Of a stretch of 64,000 nucleotides of DNA, positions 28,601 through 36,104 are shown one piece after another. Source of the stretch: Chitinophaga sancti (lineage in GTDB: Bacteria > Bacteroidota > Bacteroidia > Chitinophagales > Chitinophagaceae); the NCBI RefSeq assembly GCF_034424315.1, contig NZ_CP139972.1, forward strand, positions 3,100,001 to 3,164,000, written 5' to 3'. The translations under genes were made by a program, and so were the position numbers. The first letter of the stretch is position 1. Each line of letters starts with the position of its first letter. The notes beneath the pieces are model-generated. The model was given only the letters and a program-made list of their open reading frames with translations, was not told the origin of the DNA and did no database searches.

Positions 28601-31560
28601 GTTACATCAATAGTATAAACGATATTGTCCGTGGTTTGGTCATTAGATACTATACCATTTGATGCTGTAAAATTTTCATCCAACAGACCAAGCACTAATT
28701 CACTAAATGTAACTGTCACAGAGAATTTACCATTTACAAGTGTACTGGTAGAAGATAATACTACAGAAGGTATAATCGTATTCACCAATACCCCGTTCGT
28801 AGCTCCGGCTCCATTGACAGTAGTATTTGCTTCATTACCATAACTATCTTTCAGGGTACCTGCATCTGCTGTCAGCGCAGTACCAATCTGAATACCATCA
28901 GCATCATTTTCACCAGCTACCACCGTATAACTAAAGATAAGATCTTTCGTACCCGAGCCACTTACATAAGCAGCATGTACAGTTGAACTACCTATTGTTA
29001 CAGGCAGATAAAGATTTCCTGTGCCTACTGTGATATTCTTATCGAATCTAGCCGTAAAACTCAATATACTACCTGCCTTATAATAGCCATCCGCCGGCAC
29101 ATCAATACTGGTTATAACCGGTGCAGTGTTATCATAGTCCACATCGGCAGTAGCGGCAGCATTCTTATTGTGAGTCTGCACAGCAGTTGCTGCATCAGCA
29201 GCCAATGCGATATGCAGGGTTCCCTTTCTGTTTGCCGGCACCGAAATGGCAATAGTATATGTATCAGTTGCCGTTGTTGCATCAGGCGTAACGCTGGTCA
29301 CTGAGGCTCCGGTTATTCCAGATAATGCCAGTGAACCAGTGTTCACACCCGTCACTGATTCATCAAATCCAAGTGTAACTGTTATCGTTGATGCATTGGA
29401 TGCAGCAGGTGCATTCAGCGTTGCGACCGGACGGATACCATTTACATTGATCCCTGATGCAGCTGCTGTAAACGATGGTACCAACGTGTTGCCGGCAACA
29501 TCTATAAGTCCATTGCCATTCAACTCCAATGGAGACACCAGTGTAATACCATCATTATCCAGGTCACCACCCTGTACAGTATAAGTGAACGTCCATGCGT
29601 TTGTACCTGTACCGGATGTATATACAGCCTTCGCTGTTGTATTACCAATCGTTATATTGATGTATGGAACATCTGAACCTGTAGCAACCATATACACCGC
29701 CTCACTCATATTTGCTGTCAGTGTTACGGCCTGCCCTATCGTATAGGTACCCGCTGCCGGATAACTGATACTTGGAATAGTGGGCGCTGTCTGATCAACA
29801 GACCAGGTATAAGTAGTGCCACTTCCTTTATTGCCGGCAATATCCACAGCCCTGACATCTACGGTATGTGGTCCTTCAGATAAACCTGTAAATGTCAAAG
29901 GAGAAGTAGTGAGCACATAAGATCCTCCATCCAGTTTGGCCTCATATTTACTCACTGGTTCATTAGCTGTAAACTGGAAGACTGCAGATGACTGATTTGT
30001 AATATTTGGTACCGCTGACGTAAATGTAACAACAGGTGGTGTCAGGTCCATCGTAATACTGGCACTTATGCCACTCACATTTCCTGCACCATCCGTTACC
30101 TCCATATAAACTTTCTTCAGCCCTTCTCCTGGAGTCACGATATAGGATTTATTCGCGGCAAAAGGTTCATAAGGCGTCCAGAGACTGCTATCCAGGGAGA
30201 AACGCATTAATTTGGTGGCATCCGCATCTGTAGCAGTTTCACTTAGTGTAATACTGGTGGAATTGGTAACAGTTGCCCCTCCATTGATAGCCAGGGAAAT
30301 CACCGGTGCTGTTTTATCAATCGTAGTCGTGCTTCCGGCAAACGGTACGTTACCCATAGCGGGTGTAATACCGGCACCTGTTACATCCAGGCGGATGGTT
30401 CCATCTCCTGTACCGGTATTCACGATAACCTGGTAAGTAGTCGCACTCATTGGAGTTACGCTAACTACGCTGGCACCTGTTACCCCTGTGGTGGTCAATG
30501 TAAAAGAACCAGGAGAAACGCCTGATACACTAACATTGAATTCCACCGTATAGTACAAGGTGGTCGAATTGGAAATGGCCGCTCCGCTATTGTTCGCACT
30601 CACCACAGTAGGTGATACCATACTGATTAACCGCCCATTCCCACTTGCAAATCCATCCGCTACATACACTTTACCAGTACTGCTGACAGTCAACCCCGTT
30701 GGATATCCAATCCCTGATACTGTCAAAGAAGAATCAACGATATAACCTGCAGCTGTGGGATCTGTATATTTTACTACCGCCGATACACCTTTTCTCACCG
30801 CCTCAATCGCATACAAGTTATCACTGGCATCCATGGCCAGCGCAGAAAATTCCCTGCCTGTTGCGAGGGTAGACACCGCATAACCCGGATAGGTCAGTTT
30901 CATAATAGCACCTGCAGGATGTGCAGCACTCTCCATGAAATCTGTAAAATAAATATTACCATGTGAGTCTGTAGTCAGCCCCCATGGATAAGAAGTTCCT
31001 GCTGCCGGTAAAGCAATACCATCATATAAGGTAGTACCAACTGAGGATTCAAGCCCGGCTGGATACTTTACTATAGCAAATTTTGACTTTGTGTCGTCAT
31101 ATTCAATTGCCAACAGGTTATTGTTCTTATCTAAAGTAATCGCTGAGAAATACTTCCCGGTCTGTATAATGCCGGCCAGATAGGAAGGACTTTGCAATTT
31201 GATGATCTGGCCATTGCCCGACTCAAATGAGTTCAGCACAAACACATCGCCATTGGCGTTAACAGCTATCCCCCATGGATTATCCGCCCGAATAGCCGTT
31301 CCATGGCTCAGATTCAATTGAGAATATATCAAAGTTGGGGTACCGGTGCCGCCTGTAAACTTCACTAGATCATATAGATTTGTAGCGCTATTTAGTTTGG
31401 TGGCATAAATGTTATTATTGGCATCTTTCGCAACTGCTGTATAAACGCCTCCTGTTTCCAGGGTAGACAGAACAGACTGTGCCTTACCGGAAAGGAAGGC
31501 AGTAACAGTTACGACGATCAGCAATAATATGCGGATGCATCGTGTAAAGGTATAGTTCAT
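22603..31560 (-). CDS. Giant T9SS-exported surface protein (NHL propeller, Ig-like repeats, cadherin-like, gliding-motility C-terminal domain)
   Basis: 2,985 residues. Approximate layout: signal peptide 1-28; NHL/SMP-30-like six-blade propeller 35-317 (repeats such as PWGIAVNANGDVFVLNS, LTTDSHGNIYFTDF); a long array of bacterial Ig-like domains ~320-2515 in two alternating types, one VTATFSEAVTGLxxADFTVxNG and one GYYxAGQTLDFxVxF...NVTGTPVLPITIGS; two cadherin-like domains 2520-2715 (FSIDEYSAAGTTLGTVTA; IVENTPVNTLVGHLSAV); a tandem-repeat-like domain; a PKD-like domain ~2814-2885; and the C-terminal T9SS type-B signal ~2894-2985 (NLLTPNGDGVNDKWII...LTIYDRSGRVVY...GTYYYIL). It should be an elongated cell-surface adhesin or glycan-binding fibre. 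It lies in a tight operon, 9 bases after the upstream gene and 19 before porP. Confidence 0.95.
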   Translation of the reverse strand: MNYTFTRCIRILLLIVVTVTAFLSGKAQSVLSTLETGGVYTAVAKDANNNIYATKLNSATNLYDLVKFTGGTGTPTLIYSQLNLSHGTAIRADNPWGIAVNANGDVFVLNSFESGNGQIIKLQSPSYLAGIIQTGKYFSAITLDKNNNLLAIEYDDTKSKFAIVKYPAGLESSVGTTLYDGIALPAAGTSYPWGLTTDSHGNIYFTDFMESAAHPAGAIMKLTYPGYAVSTLATGREFSALAMDASDNLYAIEAVRKGVSAVVKYTDPTAAGYIVDSSLTVSGIGYPTGLTVSSTGKVYVADGFASGNGRLISMVSPTVVSANNSGAAISNSTTLYYTVEFNVSVSGVSPGSFTLTTTGVTGASVVSVTPMSATTYQVIVNTGTGDGTIRLDVTGAGITPAMGNVPFAGSTTTIDKTAPVISLAINGGATVTNSTSITLSETATDADATKLMRFSLDSSLWTPYEPFAANKSYIVTPGEGLKKVYMEVTDGAGNVSGISASITMDLTPPVVTFTSAVPNITNQSSAVFQFTANEPVSKYEAKLDGGSYVLTTSPLTFTGLSEGPHTVDVRAVDIAGNKGSGTTYTWSVDQTAPTIPSISYPAAGTYTIGQAVTLTANMSEAVYMVATGSDVPYINITIGNTTAKAVYTSGTGTNAWTFTYTVQGGDLDNDGITLVSPLELNGNGLIDVAGNTLVPSFTAAASGINVNGIRPVATLNAPAASNASTITVTLGFDESVTGVNTGSLALSGITGASVTSVTPDATTATDTYTIAISVPANRKGTLHIALAADAATAVQTHNKNAAATADVDYDNTAPVITSIDVPADGYYKAGSILSFTARFDKNITVGTGNLYLPVTIGSSTVHAAYVSGSGTKDLIFSYTVVAGENDADGIQIGTALTADAGTLKDSYGNEANTTVNGAGATNGVLVNTIIPSVVLSSTSTLVNGKFSVTVTFSELVLGLLDENFTASNGIVSNDQTTDNIVYTIDVTPSTNGTVSIQLPAGAVVNIGDNGNSASNVLQVKADFTPPVVVSVDGPADGYYHEGDELKFIGHFSEDIDVNVVGQAPYMALNMNSGVVPLTYIGKDSTNGMIFSYTVKAGDDGGDHLSMGAGISIASSSVTDKAGNNAGLVLYGIPSLSGVKINTTHPAVTLSAGILVNGAYTVTATFAEAVRGLSASEFTVVNGTASNVQTSDSIVYTVTITPTGNGLASVTLPANAAENIARNGNLVSNTVNTVVDLTAPTVTGGSAPAAGYYKSGAVLNFAVNFSEVVNVTGTPRLAITMGSNTVYANYTGGTGTAILNFSYTVVNGDQDLDGIAIDSLIDGSIKDAAGNAAVRTLVVVNPAGVLVNTIAPVITQVMVPVNGIYNATQTLNFSVQFNRIVNVTGTPVLPLTIGSAVVNATYSAGTGTNTLTFSYAIQNGENDLDGIELAALTGTIKDQYGNDAELALHNAGSTTGVYVYTAKSTVILTSSPALVNGAFNITATFSEKVRGLAAADFTVTNGTAGTPQTSDSIIYTITITPTAEGNVTVTLPADVTVNKGNNGNTASNTLTTVVDYTAPVINVVTAPADGYYKSGSLLTFTVTYSEVVNVTGTPRIPFNIGNNLVYADYSSGTGSSVLTFTYTVKNGDQDLDGISMYPSLNATNGNAADAAGNAAETIIDSRPDTHGVLINTIAPLVSAVDVPVNGYYNAGQALGFTVHFNNVVNVTGAPVLSVIIGNATVNAAYTGGTGTSELTFSYTVQDGDNDQDGISLSTLTGTIRDLYGNDAVLTLNNAGSTAGVFVNTVHPTVTLSTSAVLVNGTFEVTASFSEAVTGVAVADFAVTNGVASNLQAVNNRTYTATITPSADGNVTVKLPVDIAVNIGNNGNTVSNTLTIAADITAPTVTSMAVPANDHYKAGDVLNFSVTFAETVHVTGTPRIAISMGSHTVYADYTSGSGTSTLSYSYTIVDGDQDLDGIVINSLTGGTITDAAGNTAILTFTSPNTNGVLVNTIAPVITQVNVPVASYYHAGQTLDFSVQFNANVNVTGTPVLPITIGSTVVNAGYTGGTGTNTLTFSYTVQDGENDLDGIVLSALTGTIQDVFGNEAVNTLNNVGSTAAVYVYTVHPTVVLSAAATRVNAPYTVTATFSEAVTGLALADFTVANGITSNLQTTDNIIYTFTMTPATDGNVTVSLSADAAVNVGSNGNTASNTLTVLADLTAPVVTNVTVPGAGYYKLADVLNFTVTFGETVNVTGTPRIAIRMGADTVYAGYTAGNGTSTLSFAYTIVNGDQDLDGIALSALTGTVKDVAGNDAVLSFTAPSTTGVLVNTVAPVITQVGVPANGYYHAGQTLDFTVAFNAVVNVTGTPVLPITIGSSTANATYKSGSGTNTLSFSYTVQDGDNDLDGIALSALTGSIQDVFGNSAENTLHNAGSTSGVYVYTVHPTVTLSTSATLVNGAFSATATFSEAVTGLTAADFTVTNSIAGNLQTSDNITYTLTITPTADGNVTVTLPADAVVNKGDNGNIVSNTLTVTSDVTAPVINSAQTFSIDEYSAAGTTLGTVTAVEATSTLQNWTITNDPSGAFAINAATGVLSVKDEAALNANVNATVSLTITVSDGLNVSNAATVAVSVIYVPLPPTDINLDNQTIVENTPVNTLVGHLSAVTAEPNPVYTYTLVTGTGSTDNASFTISGNQLLTGAVLDYDVKNIYTVRIRATLANGLYTEKAFTLQLGQVNQAPIMNPVADQEVCDMTTAQTIQTSGASAVEDGQTLSYTVRADQPFFTSLVVNANGLITYHLQPNISGTVHVTVTLKDNGGTAYGGVDTLASTFAIKVNALPTVTITADQDTVISKGTAMNLAATGGVNYEWSNASGIVSGQQTATLQIKPVENTVYAVTVTDNKGCVNEGAMTITVVNEFKIDATNLLTPNGDGVNDKWIINDLSRYPNNDLTIYDRSGRVVYRTKNYSNNWDATYNGSPLAEGTYYYILKADGYNTPAKGFISIIRDQH
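24000..28150 (-). repeat. Long tandem DNA repeats encoding paired Ig-like modules, period ~0.95-0.97 kb
   Basis: A marker segment around the VNTIAPVITQV boundary recurs at 24637, 25591, 26548 and 27517, giving spacings of 954, 957 and 969 bases (318, 319 and 323 codons). Each unit holds about three Ig-like domains. The array becomes more diverged towards 29.7 kb. All spacings are multiples of three, so copy-number change would keep the frame. Confidence 0.85.
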
Positions 31561-31569
31561 ATAAACCTG

Positions 31570-32730
31570 TTAAATACAGAGAAAAGGATTCAGCCAACCG
31601 GACACATTCTCCTGATGAATGATCTGGAAGCCGGCATCGTCATGACGAACACCTTCGCCCTGGTCAAGAATGATTTTATTTATTTTTTGGGTAGTGGTAT
31701 TTAGCTTAATAATATTCGATACAGGCAATCCTAATCCATTGGAAGGATGGAAGCCTTTCTCTCCTCTTGGCCCACGGATAGTATTTATACGCAGTTGTGC
31801 TTTTACTTTTTCCCAGTCTCCCTGCTGTGCATAGGGCAATAATTCTTTCCACACTAATCCTGCCTCATACCCCATAAGGCCATAGATATTTGCAGGCTGT
31901 TGTGCTTTACTCTCAAATGTCTTTACAAACAATTTATTTGCCTTGCTCTCATCCTCTTTCAACCAGGTGAGTGCACTATATATTTCTATATCCAGGTGTT
32001 TTACATCCTCCAGTATATCCTCATAGGCCATTGTCTCCACTACCGTTAAAGGAATGACCTTGTGGAAGCGGCTTTCCTTCCACGCATGCAAAAAACGTGT
32101 CCCCATATTCCCTCCAAAAATTGCATGCACATAAGGGGGTGGATTGCGTTCGATCTCAGCAAAGAACTCAGTGAGATCCATTGCTCCGGGATCTGCGGGG
32201 TTATTGGGTAATACGCTTACACGCAGCTCCTGTGCACCCGCTTTCAATGCACCCTGCTGAAATGCAAGGCCTAAATGATAGCCAGACTCGTAGAGCGGCA
32301 TTACCAAATGGCCTGCATTGCCAAAGCACTTTTGCGCCCATCGACCCAGGGCATATTCTGATTGCCAGATCTGATGAGACGCAAAAAAGATATCCGCGCT
32401 GGTCCTGGATGGATCAGGAATAAGCTCTCCCATATCAAAGAAGAAACCCAACCTGCGCTGTGCTTCAACTACAGGTATGAGTGATGGTAAAGACTTATAA
32501 CTGATAAGACCTGACAACACATCTGACTGATTGAAAAACATCAGTTTCTTCGCAGCTTCAGTAGTCGGAATAGGGCCACCAGCATTGGTGAACTCCGGCA
32601 TGACCTGCACCGCACGCTGACGGGTAGGATCAAGCCCCATACCCAGCATCCATCCAGTGATCAGGTGTGCGGAATAAAAAGGATATATACCACTATATGG
32701 TGTTAAAAAACCAATATTCAATTGCTTCAT
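31570..32730 (-). CDS. Type I periplasmic-binding-protein homologue without signal peptide (LivK/AmiC-like)
   Basis: 386 residues. The fold is that of branched-chain amino-acid/amide binding proteins (Peripla_BP_6): MKQLNIGFLTPYSGIYPFYS, then DVLSGLISYKSLPSLIPVVEAQ, FFASHQIWQSEYALGRWA, GLMGYEAGLVWKELL. The N-terminus runs directly into the first beta strand, so there is no Sec signal or lipobox and the protein is predicted to stay in the cytoplasm, unlike transport-linked members. AmiC of Pseudomonas is a precedent for a cytosolic sensor with this fold. No ABC permease or ATPase genes are nearby. It starts one base after the tail-collar gene and ends 9 bases before the giant adhesin, so it belongs to that operon. 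Ligand unknown. Confidence 0.88.
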   Translation of the reverse strand: MKQLNIGFLTPYSGIYPFYSAHLITGWMLGMGLDPTRQRAVQVMPEFTNAGGPIPTTEAAKKLMFFNQSDVLSGLISYKSLPSLIPVVEAQRRLGFFFDMGELIPDPSRTSADIFFASHQIWQSEYALGRWAQKCFGNAGHLVMPLYESGYHLGLAFQQGALKAGAQELRVSVLPNNPADPGAMDLTEFFAEIERNPPPYVHAIFGGNMGTRFLHAWKESRFHKVIPLTVVETMAYEDILEDVKHLDIEIYSALTWLKEDESKANKLFVKTFESKAQQPANIYGLMGYEAGLVWKELLPYAQQGDWEKVKAQLRINTIRGPRGEKGFHPSNGLGLPVSNIIKLNTTTQKINKIILDQGEGVRHDDAGFQIIHQENVSGWLNPFLCI

Positions 32731-32731
32731 A

Positions 32732-33316
32732 CTAAGGACGGCTTGGCCAAATACCCACTGATGCGATACAATAGTTGACTGCTAAATACGGTTGCATATT
32801 ATCGAAAGGCTGACTACCACCGGCCATTCCGGCTGTAATAGTTCCAGCAGCATTCGAAGGCATCAGGGTAGCATCTGAATTAGTATCATAGGCATTTACA
32901 GTGAAGGTATTTACACCAGCACCAATCGTTGGTAATGCCGCAGGTACCTTGGTTGCACCTGGTACATTACTGGTGGCCGCCTGTGTACTTACTTTTGGAG
33001 CTACTGATAAATTATGGGTCATGAGGTGCGTATGCATTGGCATCTGGCTCTGAATAAGGGTTACTGATTCAACGCCGCCTACCTGGCCCCAGGTATAATT
33101 AGAATATCCAGGACTTTGACCAATTCCGATCATCGTTTTACCCCGCAGATCAGGAAGCGCAAAAGTTGACTGACCATTACCACCATAAGTAGTTCCGATG
33201 AGAGCAAATAATGCAGTATTTTGGGCGATTGACATAGTAGACCCATAACAACTAAACCAGCCAGTTGGGGCGTAATTAAATCCAAATGCGCAGATCATTC
33301 CAATAAATGGATCCAT
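32732..33316 (-). CDS. Phage tail-collar domain protein (MdpB/microcystin-dependent-protein family)
   Basis: 194 residues. It opens MDPFIGMICAFGFNYAPTGW and continues ALFALIGTTYGGNGQSTFALPDLRGKTMIGIG, the classical tail-collar signature (F-x-A-P-x-G-W...FALIGTTYGGNG...F-x-LPDLRG). A central Ala/Thr/Val-rich region and a C-terminal PYLAVNYCIASVGIWPSRP complete the family pattern. These proteins resemble the tip or collar of phage tail fibres but occur widely as chromosomal genes in free-living bacteria. No signal peptide is visible. No other phage genes are present here, so this is not a prophage. It is the second gene of the cluster with the signal-less binding protein and the giant T9SS protein. 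Confidence 0.93.
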   Translation of the reverse strand: MDPFIGMICAFGFNYAPTGWFSCYGSTMSIAQNTALFALIGTTYGGNGQSTFALPDLRGKTMIGIGQSPGYSNYTWGQVGGVESVTLIQSQMPMHTHLMTHNLSVAPKVSTQAATSNVPGATKVPAALPTIGAGVNTFTVNAYDTNSDATLMPSNAAGTITAGMAGGSQPFDNMQPYLAVNYCIASVGIWPSRP

Positions 33317-33341
33317 AATAATAAATAGTTATTGTAGTTAA

Positions 33342-34430
33342 TTAAATAAGATGACAGTCAGAAAATGAATACACTCTTCCGCCCTGAGAAGCGGACTGGC
33401 GACCTAATAAGGCGATCAGGCTATTCGTAGCTGCTGACCTGACAGATGGCCGGGGATCAGAAGATTTTAATGTAAGCAACAGTTCAGTTAAAGCCGTTGC
33501 AAACGGGGAGGTCATAGTCGCAGGTTGTTCGATTTGATCTTCCTCCCAATGCTTATCGCCTATCCTCATCAATCTTGTATAATCTATCCAGCTGCTTGCA
33601 GTTCCCTGTAAATAGGTGCCTGTTGTATACCCTTTCTCTGTCTGAAGATATACCTGTTGCCCCTTTGTAGTAGTGAGGCAGATAAACGGAATCACACCCT
33701 TGTTCAACAAGAGCTTATGATTACCCGTTTTAGGACTTACTTTACGAACCACATAATTCACTTCTTTTGTAGTAGCTGCAATCGTTTCTATCTGATTGTC
33801 ATCGCCTAACAAACGCTGTAAAAACAATGATGGATACAATGGGTATGTATCTACCTGGGGTGGCAATACATCATAAGGAGCACCTGCATAGATAGTATGC
33901 AATTCCCCAAAATCCATCCGCGAAACCGCCTGCAGATCCCATCGATAGCTTTGCTCATCCAGGGTAAAGTAATGACGGCCAGTTTGTTGGCTGATCTTTA
34001 CAATATCCCGGTGCTCTTCCAGCGTTTCGCCCATTACAGGACCACAAGCCACATGCTTACCAGCCAGCATCGCTGCCTTGGCAATGGCATAATGGGTATG
34101 TGCAGGAGTAGCAATGATCACAACATCCACCACGTCACTTTCCAGCATTTGCTGCCAGGAATCAAATACATGGGGACGATCAGATCCTTTAAACAATTGT
34201 AGGCCTTCTTGTAAAGAAGCTTTGTCTGAGTCACATATTGCAGTGATAGTCAGATCTTTCAGGGTAAGTGCTGCAGACAGGTATTCACGGCCCCAGATTC
34301 CGGTGCCAATTACTCCGGTGCGCAGAACATTACGAACATTTTTAGAGAACAGAGACGACGGCATCACAGCAAGTGCGGGCACAAGAAATGCGACGTTTCT
34401 GAAAAATTCTCTCCTTTTTTGATTGTACAT
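33342..34430 (-). CDS. Gfo/Idh/MocA-like oxidoreductase with twin-arginine-like leader, probably altered active site
   Basis: 362 residues. The N-terminus MYNQKRREFFRNVAFLVPALAV has an RRxFF motif and hydrophobic stretch like a Tat signal. A Rossmann fold follows (RTGVIGTGIWGREYLSAAL, AICDSD, VDVVIIATPAHTHYAIAKAAMLAGKHV). In most family members the next motif is the catalytic EKP; here the sequence is ACGPVMGETLEE, lacking the Lys. The C-terminal half (beta sheet) is present. It may be a folded but non-dehydrogenase relative, or use a different residue. It is the first gene of the cluster, 25 bases upstream of the tail-collar gene. Confidence 0.85.
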   Translation of the reverse strand: MYNQKRREFFRNVAFLVPALAVMPSSLFSKNVRNVLRTGVIGTGIWGREYLSAALTLKDLTITAICDSDKASLQEGLQLFKGSDRPHVFDSWQQMLESDVVDVVIIATPAHTHYAIAKAAMLAGKHVACGPVMGETLEEHRDIVKISQQTGRHYFTLDEQSYRWDLQAVSRMDFGELHTIYAGAPYDVLPPQVDTYPLYPSLFLQRLLGDDNQIETIAATTKEVNYVVRKVSPKTGNHKLLLNKGVIPFICLTTTKGQQVYLQTEKGYTTGTYLQGTASSWIDYTRLMRIGDKHWEEDQIEQPATMTSPFATALTELLLTLKSSDPRPSVRSAATNSLIALLGRQSASQGGRVYSFSDCHLI

Positions 34431-34527
34431 TCGACAATTAATAGGGATAATTATTCAAATCGTTTACTTAATTGGTCTTTCCAGGATTGAGGCTAAAAAA
34501 TCGATTTATTATTTTAGGAATGGTCCG

Positions 34528-34535
34528 CAAATTTA
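34528..34535 (-). promoter_or_regulatory. Candidate -7 element TAAATTTG (minus strand)
   Basis: Exact TAnnTTTG match reading leftwards, about 98 bases before the first gene of the Gfo/tail-collar/giant-adhesin cluster. A TTTG lies only 13 bases further upstream, closer than usual for -33, so support is partial. Confidence 0.35.
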
Positions 34536-34580
34536 TATAGAATTAATTCAAATATTAAAATATTTTTTTTTGAGGGCAAT

Positions 34581-34614
34581 AAAAAAACCGGGATCCGCTT
34601 ACGCAAATCCCGGT
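34581..34614 (-). terminator. Terminator of the maltose operon
   Basis: On the minus strand: 8-bp ACCGGGAT/ATCCCGGT stem (34607-34614 with 34587-34594), 12-base loop, then T7 (34581-34587 as A). It lies 20 bases after the MFS stop codon. Confidence 0.85.
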
Positions 34615-34633
34615 CAAATTGTAGATTATATTG

Positions 34634-35968
34634 TTAGGCTCTCTGCTCTTTCACATTCAACACCGCTACCGCTGCTATTATCATAAACACCCCTCCCATT
34701 ACCAACGCATAAATAGGCTGATCGTGGAAACAATACCGAACGATGAGACCACCGAACAAGCCATTCACAATCTGTGGGAATGTGATAAAGAAATTAAAGA
34801 TACCCATGTATACCCCCGTTTTATGGGCTGGTATAACACCAGACAGGATAGCATAAGGAGTTGATAAAATGCTTCCCCAGGCAAAACCAATACCGATCAT
34901 AGGCAGTACCAGCAAGTCGGGAGATTGTATAAAAAAGATAGAAATCAGTGATATTCCTCCTGCTACCAGGGAGAAAGCATGCGTGATCCGGCGGTTTGTT
35001 TTACGTGCGATGGCAGGCAGGATCAGTGAATATACCGCAGATACCGCGCTATAAATACTGAACAGGAAACCTACCTTATTCCCCGCATCTGCATAGCTTG
35101 ATGAGGAAGTATCTCCCGGCATTACCTTATAAATATGCTGCGCTACAGCAGGGGTGGTAAACACCCACATAGAGAACAGGGCAAACCAGCTGCAGAACTG
35201 AACCAGGCCTAACTGCCGCATGGCAGAGGGCATGGCTGCAAAATCTTTCACAATAGTTCCCAGGCCGGATGATGCCGGCACTTCCTCTGAAACAGGATTA
35301 AACTGTGCAAATTCCTCCGGACTATATTCCTTACTCGTGAAAATGGACCAGAGTATCGTTGCTATCAATACTACTGCACCGATGTAAAAAGAGTAAATCA
35401 CATTATTGGGTACCACACCAGGTGCAGCTACCTTAGATACATTAAAATACTCCGCCAGCAAATAAGGTAATGATGAACCCAATACAGCTCCCGCACCAAT
35501 TAAAAAGGTTTGCACGGAAAAGCCCATACTCCGCTGCTCATCCGGTAAGTTATCGGATACGAGCGCACGAAAAGGTTCCATCGCCACATTGATACTTGCA
35601 TCCATCAGTGTGAGCATCCCCGCTCCTATCAGCATTGGTGGCAGTATATATGCCAGCATCGAAGAATTTGGCAGGAGGATCAATGCCATCGCTGTCAGTA
35701 ATGCACCCACCAGGAAGTAAGGACGGCGGCGCCCTAACCTGTTCCAGGTACGATCACTGTAATGCCCTATGATGGGCTGTACAATCATTCCGGTCACCGG
35801 TGCGGCCAACCAGAAGAGGGATAAATGTTCTACCTCTGCGCCATAGGTTTGCAGGATACGGGATGCATTTCCATTTTGTAATGCAAAACCAAACTGTATT
35901 CCGAAAAACCCCATGCTCATGTTCCAGATCCTTGCCGCAGATAAGCGTGGCTTTGTCATGCCTTTCAT
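34634..35968 (-). CDS. MFS sugar transporter (maltose-type, SLC45-like)
   Basis: 444 residues from the ATG at 35968 (MKGMTKPRLSAARIWNMSMGFFGIQFGFALQNGNASRILQ, in part). A TTG at 36001 would add 11 residues. There are twelve predicted membrane helices. The early motif FFGIQFGFALQ and the loop YSDRTWNRLGRRRPYFLVG are typical of the GPH/SLC45-like major-facilitator proteins that import maltose or other disaccharides in Bacteroidota. Later segments include SVQTFLIGAGAVLGSSLP and GIGFAWGSILSTPYAILS, with a membrane pair near the C-terminus. As the last gene of the operon it probably carries maltose made by the periplasmic amylase across the inner membrane to the GH65 phosphorylase. The gap to the GH65 gene is 136 bases. 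Confidence 0.9.
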   Translation of the reverse strand: MKGMTKPRLSAARIWNMSMGFFGIQFGFALQNGNASRILQTYGAEVEHLSLFWLAAPVTGMIVQPIIGHYSDRTWNRLGRRRPYFLVGALLTAMALILLPNSSMLAYILPPMLIGAGMLTLMDASINVAMEPFRALVSDNLPDEQRSMGFSVQTFLIGAGAVLGSSLPYLLAEYFNVSKVAAPGVVPNNVIYSFYIGAVVLIATILWSIFTSKEYSPEEFAQFNPVSEEVPASSGLGTIVKDFAAMPSAMRQLGLVQFCSWFALFSMWVFTTPAVAQHIYKVMPGDTSSSSYADAGNKVGFLFSIYSAVSAVYSLILPAIARKTNRRITHAFSLVAGGISLISIFFIQSPDLLVLPMIGIGFAWGSILSTPYAILSGVIPAHKTGVYMGIFNFFITFPQIVNGLFGGLIVRYCFHDQPIYALVMGGVFMIIAAVAVLNVKEQRA

Positions 35969-36104
35969 GGAATTCCTTTTTATGTAAAGAGCTTGTATCA
36001 AAGATAATCTGAAGGCATCGAGAATTTACTAAACAAAAGACGCTCCGCCAGATATCCGAAATAAATCCGGGAATTTTTACTCTTGATACAAGCCCCTCAT
36101 TATT

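Noticed and set aside
22603..31560. Could the regular repeats be a CRISPR array?
   Set aside because: The repeats are ~0.95 kb, in frame and encode Ig-like domains; there are no short repeat/spacer units.
32732..33316. Prophage tail region suggested by the tail-collar protein
   Set aside because: No capsid, terminase, integrase or lysis genes occur nearby; such collar proteins are common chromosomal genes.
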